From Gnetum montanum (lineage: Eukaryota; Streptophyta; Gnetopsida; Gnetales; Gnetaceae), in contig MNCI01000651.1 in the NCBI GenBank assembly GCA_015680685.1, positions 1 to 64,000 of the forward strand: a stretch of 64,000 bases of DNA, in the 5' to 3' direction. Of this stretch, positions 60,571 through 64,000 are shown in pieces (the stretch's first letter is position 1; each line of letters opens with the position of its first letter). The translations under genes were made by a program, and so were the position numbers. Below the pieces are notes generated by a model. That model had not been told where the DNA came from. It was given only the letters and a program-made list of their open reading frames with translations, and searched no databases.

Positions 60571-60920
60571 GAAGCCTTCGAAAATATCAAGACAGGACTC
60601 ACCCGACTGCCTACGGTTTACCCGCCCCAAAACAACAAACCGTTTTACATCTACCTCGCCACTTCAGAGTCATCCATCGCGTCTATGCTTTGCCAAAAAT
60701 AGGACAACAGAACCGAAGTCCCTGTATACTATTTGAGCCATGCCTTAGTTGCCCATGAAAAGAAGTACAACGACGTGGAGAGGTCATGCTTAGCTCTAGT
60801 CTTTTCTCTAAGAAAATGGCGACATTACCTCTTCCGTAATCAAGTTTATATAATCTGTAAGGACAATGTATTAAGAGCCATAATAGGAAACATCTATGAA
60901 ACGAGTCAAATAGCCTGATG
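60571..60920 (+). pseudogene. Element B RNase H (first)
   Basis: Canonical Ty3-type RNase H following RT. PFYIYLATSESSIASMLCQ corresponds to the first Asp block, here with Ala in place of the usual Asp. VYYLSHALVAHEKKYNDVER gives the catalytic Glu region, and FRNQVYIICKDNVLR the HTDH region, read as CKDN. Loss of the canonical residues is common in elements with a second RNase H. TAG near 60701 and TGA near 60916 interrupt it. Confidence 0.75.
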
Positions 60921-61560
60921 GATAACCATGATAGCCGAGTTTGACCTATACTATGTAGCGCAATCATCAGTCAAAGGTCAAGCCATAGTGAATCAAATGG
61001 CCGCATCGCCAACGCATGACCAAGTAACCATAGAGCATGAATTCCCGGATGAAAGTATAAGCACAGTAGACACAGTGCCTGATGACTACGATGCCATTTT
61101 AAACTTCCATGGAGCATCCACCTCTAGAGGAGGAAGTGCGGCCGCCGTCATCACTTATCCCTCCGAGGAGATCCAACCCTTTGCCTATCGCTTCAATTTT
61201 CACTGTACTAACAACATAGTAGAGTACGAAGGTCTCCTTAGAGGTCTCACAGCAACACTGGCTTCAGACATCACGCGCCTGGTAGTCAGGGGGGATTCAA
61301 AATTGGTTGTAAACCAAGTCACGGATGTCTACATGTGTAAAGCTCAACATTTGCGACCATACTGTAACTTGCCGAAATATTTAATGAAACGATTCGAAAA
61401 CTTTGATGTGCAACATGTCTCCCGCAATGATAATACCGTAGCAGACGCGTTAGCCACACTAGTGTTAAATATATCGTCGGACATGTTCCATGCCTTGCCA
61501 AGCTCCGTAATCAGGTGCGATGAACCAACAATCTCCGAAACATTGCCAATCACATCTGTT
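60921..61560 (+). pseudogene. Element B archaeal-type RNase H (aRH)
   Basis: A second RNase H of the kind that marks the plant Tat lineage (Ogre, Retand and relatives). AILNFHGASTSRGGSAAAVI holds the first block (His where Asp is usual), FHCTNNIVEYEGLLRGL the catalytic Glu, VVRGDSKLVVNQV the next Asp and NTVADALATL the last Asp. The frame is open from 60928 to 61954. It sits between the first RNase H and integrase, as in Tat elements. Confidence 0.85.
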
Positions 61561-62820
61561 AGTACAACACATGCGATGGAATGGTACGATGACATAAAAG
61601 AGTACCTTCTACGCGGCGAAGCCTCACAACATCTAACAAATTTGCAAAAGGACGTTGTGCGAAAACGTTCTAAGCAATATACCCTAGTAGGGGACACACT
61701 ATGTCGTAGATCTTACGAAGGCGTATTGCTAATGTCTGTCACTAGCACTGACGCCCAAACAATTGTCGATCAGGTACATGAGGGACTATGTGGAGGACAC
61801 ATAGCACCAAAAGCCATGGCCACGAAAATAAGACGCTTAGGCTATTATTGGCCCCACATGGAATACGACTGCTCCTCCAAAGTTAAAACATGTAACATTT
61901 GTCAAAAAAATAGTAACTTAATACATGTACCACCAACCGAGTTGCACACAGCATAGATAACATGGCCTTTTCAGAAGTGGGGATTGGACCTCATCAGCCC
62001 GATAACACCCTCGTCTTCTGCAGGGCATAGTTTCATCATAACCGCGACAGAATACTTTACGAAGTGGGTAGAAGCAGCTCCCCTTCGAAAGATGACTTCT
62101 AAACACATGTGCAACTTTATCCTAGAAAACATTGTAACCCGTTTTGGCATTCCCATGACAATCATCACCGACAACGGGCCACAATTTAGTAGCGCCGAAA
62201 CAAAAACCTTTTGCTACAGTCTGGGGATTAAGCATTCGTTTTCTTCCCCTTACTATCCTCAAAGCAATGGGCAAGCAGAAGTAATGAACAAGACAATCAT
62301 AAAAATACTTAAGAAAATACTAACCCAAAGCAAAACGAAATGGCACGAGCAACTAAAATATGCACTATGGGCATATCGCACTACACACCGGGTGTCCATA
62401 GGTAAAACTCCGTATAGTCTCGTTTATGGCTCAAAAGCTGTTTTACCTTTGGAATTACAGGTACCATCGCTAAGGATCACACTCTCCGGACTCCTCGATG
62501 ACGAGCAAAACAACGAGCTAAGGCTCATTGACCTCGGCTCGGTAGAAGAAGAACGTGCACGCGCACTCGATCAGATCGAATGGTACCAAAAGCAACAACG
62601 ATAGTGGAATCAGCATGACATTAACAAGTGCCCAATCCACGAAGGTGACTTCGTACTCAAAGCTGCTCGGGAACACCCGGACAAATTCTCAGCCAATTGG
62701 GAAGGGCCTTACATGGTCATCAAGGCATTCAATAATGGCGCATTCAAGTTAGCTGACATCGAAGGGAACGAACTCCCTTATCCAACAAACCATTTGTACC
62801 TAAAACCGTTCTATGTCTGA
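61561..62820 (+). pseudogene. Element B integrase
   Basis: Inserts the cDNA into the genome. The zinc domain is visible as HEGLCGGH...CNICQ (about 61780-61905). The DDE core has the first Asp in WGLDLISPI (about 61981-62005), the second in IITDNGPQF (about 62161) and the Glu in GQAEVMNK (about 62275). ALWAYRTTHR and TPYSLVYG follow, then a C-terminal GDFVLKAAREHPDKFSANWE segment and a TGA at 62818. TAG codons near 61954 and 62602 are the only interruptions; no frameshift. All three catalytic residues are kept. Confidence 0.9.
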
Positions 62821-62824
62821 ACAC

Positions 62825-63205
62825 AAGCTCAGGTACGTGTAAGTCCTGGGATCATGACTATAAACTGATACCACAGCTCGTCCTAGAATCATGATGATAA
62901 ACTGATACCACAGCTCGTCCTGGAATCATGACGATAAACTGATACCACAGAATAGTCCTGGGTTATGACTTAAAACTAATACCCTAGTGTCCGCAATGAG
63001 AATAAACTAGCACCCATCCACAAACTACCACCGTCACAACCGTCAGGGTCTGCTAAGACTGTAAACTAGCTTGCCTCTTCATAGTCCGCTAAGACTAAAA
63101 AATGGCAATGTACCGTCCGTCACGACGCTAAACAGGCAATGTCCAACGGGTTATGACATAAAACTAACCCACAACAGTTTGCCAAGACTATAAACTGGCA
63201 AGTTC
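62825..63205 (+). repeat. 3' UTR array of ATGAC-TAAACTG modules
   Basis: About nine units. The first four are close copies (period about 44, TCATGACTATAAACTGATAC then CACAG); the rest are looser, with CTAAGACTGTAAACTAGC. Same array as 16545-16930 in D, which supports close kinship of B and D. Confidence 0.75.
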
Positions 63206-64000
63206 ACATCCAACTTGGAAATCCACCACCACAATCATCCATCAGCTTCACTGCATCGCTCGTCATCAATACTGCCATCGTCTACATACAGGGCCTGCCA
63301 TACTTCAACATCTCTGTGTCATCGGCCACCATGTAAGTCTAAGCTCATCTATTCACTCACGGTTTTCTTGTCTCCTTGGCATTGTGTTTGCAGGATGACA
63401 CCCAGAAGTGTCGTACAAGAGTGCACTTCGTCACGAGCAGCAAGATAAGACACTGTTTGCAGCATACATGGCAAGACTGAATCAAACCATTCACCAGTAC
63501 GTCCCCATTCACTGATAAAACTCCCCTATCCATTCACCAAAACACTTTATCCCGACATCCCCTTGACACACTCGGTACATTTGAAACATCGTACTGCTTT
63601 AAAGCAGCTGCAACACGTCGCATAGCACCTGCGCATGAGTACACAGGAAAAGGAGAGTTTACAACGTAAAAAAAAAAACTAAGTACTAAGTATTGGCACT
63701 TCCCATACAAGCCCCAGGTGGGAAGGCAGTTGTCTCAAAACTAAGTACTCATGTCCAAAGCGCTCAAAGAACATCTAATTGCATGGCTTTGGCTCCCCGC
63801 CAGCAGGTTCCCCTTGAACACTAAACATGTGCCTTGCTCTCCTAAAGAATGTAACACATCCTCCCGTGACTTTGGCCTTGCCAACCGGTCCTCTTGAAAA
63901 CTAACCAAGAGCCTTGTTCTGCCAAAGAACGCACATCGCATGCCTGTACTCCGAGTCTGCTACAACAATGGCTAAGGCACGGATCGGCATGCCACATACC
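63206..64000 (+). other. Element B 3' UTR, no gene
   Basis: Shares short blocks with D 17140-18000, such as GGATGACACCCAGAAGTGTC near 63393, an A-rich tract near 63668 and ACAAGCCCCAGGTGGGAAGGC near 63708. No coding content. The polypurine tract and 3' LTR are expected just beyond the edge. Confidence 0.6.

Larger units (their letters stand above)
48188..64000 (+). mobile_element. Element B, Tat-like LTR retrotransposon with antisense gene (3' end outside)
   Basis: The youngest layer. Order: 5' LTR, primer site, leader, gag, protease, repeat cluster, eight-exon antisense gene, repeat cluster, RT, RNase H, archaeal-type RNase H, integrase, 3' repeat array, UTR. By comparison with D the 3' LTR should begin roughly 300-400 bases past the window edge. 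The reading frames carry nonsense codons but almost no frameshifts. Confidence 0.88.

Overview
This window is plant nuclear DNA made almost entirely of nested LTR retrotransposons of the Ty3/gypsy superfamily. No intact host gene was recognised. The long, decayed, repeatedly nested elements suggest a large, slowly purged genome such as a gymnosperm, but that is only an inference. No rRNA, tRNA or CRISPR array was seen.

Layout, oldest to youngest. (1) Bases 1-5282 hold AT-rich DNA, a small gene-like block near 780-1666, two short tandem repeats, and a heavily decayed chromovirus-type pol (about 4085-5282). (2) Element O (LTR starting TGAAACACCAC at 5283) is inserted into that pol. Its 5' LTR is split by element E and resumes at 24523-25168; its gag follows to 27560. 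(3) Element E (6064-24522) is an Athila-like non-autonomous element: gag, no pol, then a second promoter-like region and an accessory ORF. (4) Element D (10716-19851; perfect TSD CCCTA) is inserted in E and keeps only gag and protease. (5) Element Q (from 27561) is Athila-like with gag, protease, RT, RNase H and integrase, inserted in the gag of O. It reaches 37030, where its accessory ORF is cut. (6) Element P (from 37031) sits in Q; (7) element A (from 40192) sits in the gag of P; (8) element B (from 48188) sits in an exon of A and runs off the right edge. None of the right ends of O, Q, P, A or B is in the window, as expected for a nested stack.

A, B, D, O and P share LTR ends, a primer site of the form TGGCGCTAGAAGGAGGGCC and a gag type. 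B has a second, archaeal-type RNase H, placing it in the Tat lineage. The main discovery is in A and B: between protease and reverse transcriptase lies an antisense gene. In B its eight exons (54386-58767, minus strand) join in one reading frame of about 1065 codons through consensus splice sites, downstream of a minus-strand TATA box. The protein looks like a FCP1/NIF-type phosphatase domain that has lost its catalytic aspartates, followed by a retroelement-associated domain and a coiled coil. Its first intron is packed with the GCGTATACGC palindrome that also fills the LTR. In E and Q a sense accessory ORF downstream of gag/pol is likewise preceded by a TATA box and by the palindromes of that element's own LTR. 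Accessory genes driven by copies of the LTR's signature motif therefore recur in two lineages here.
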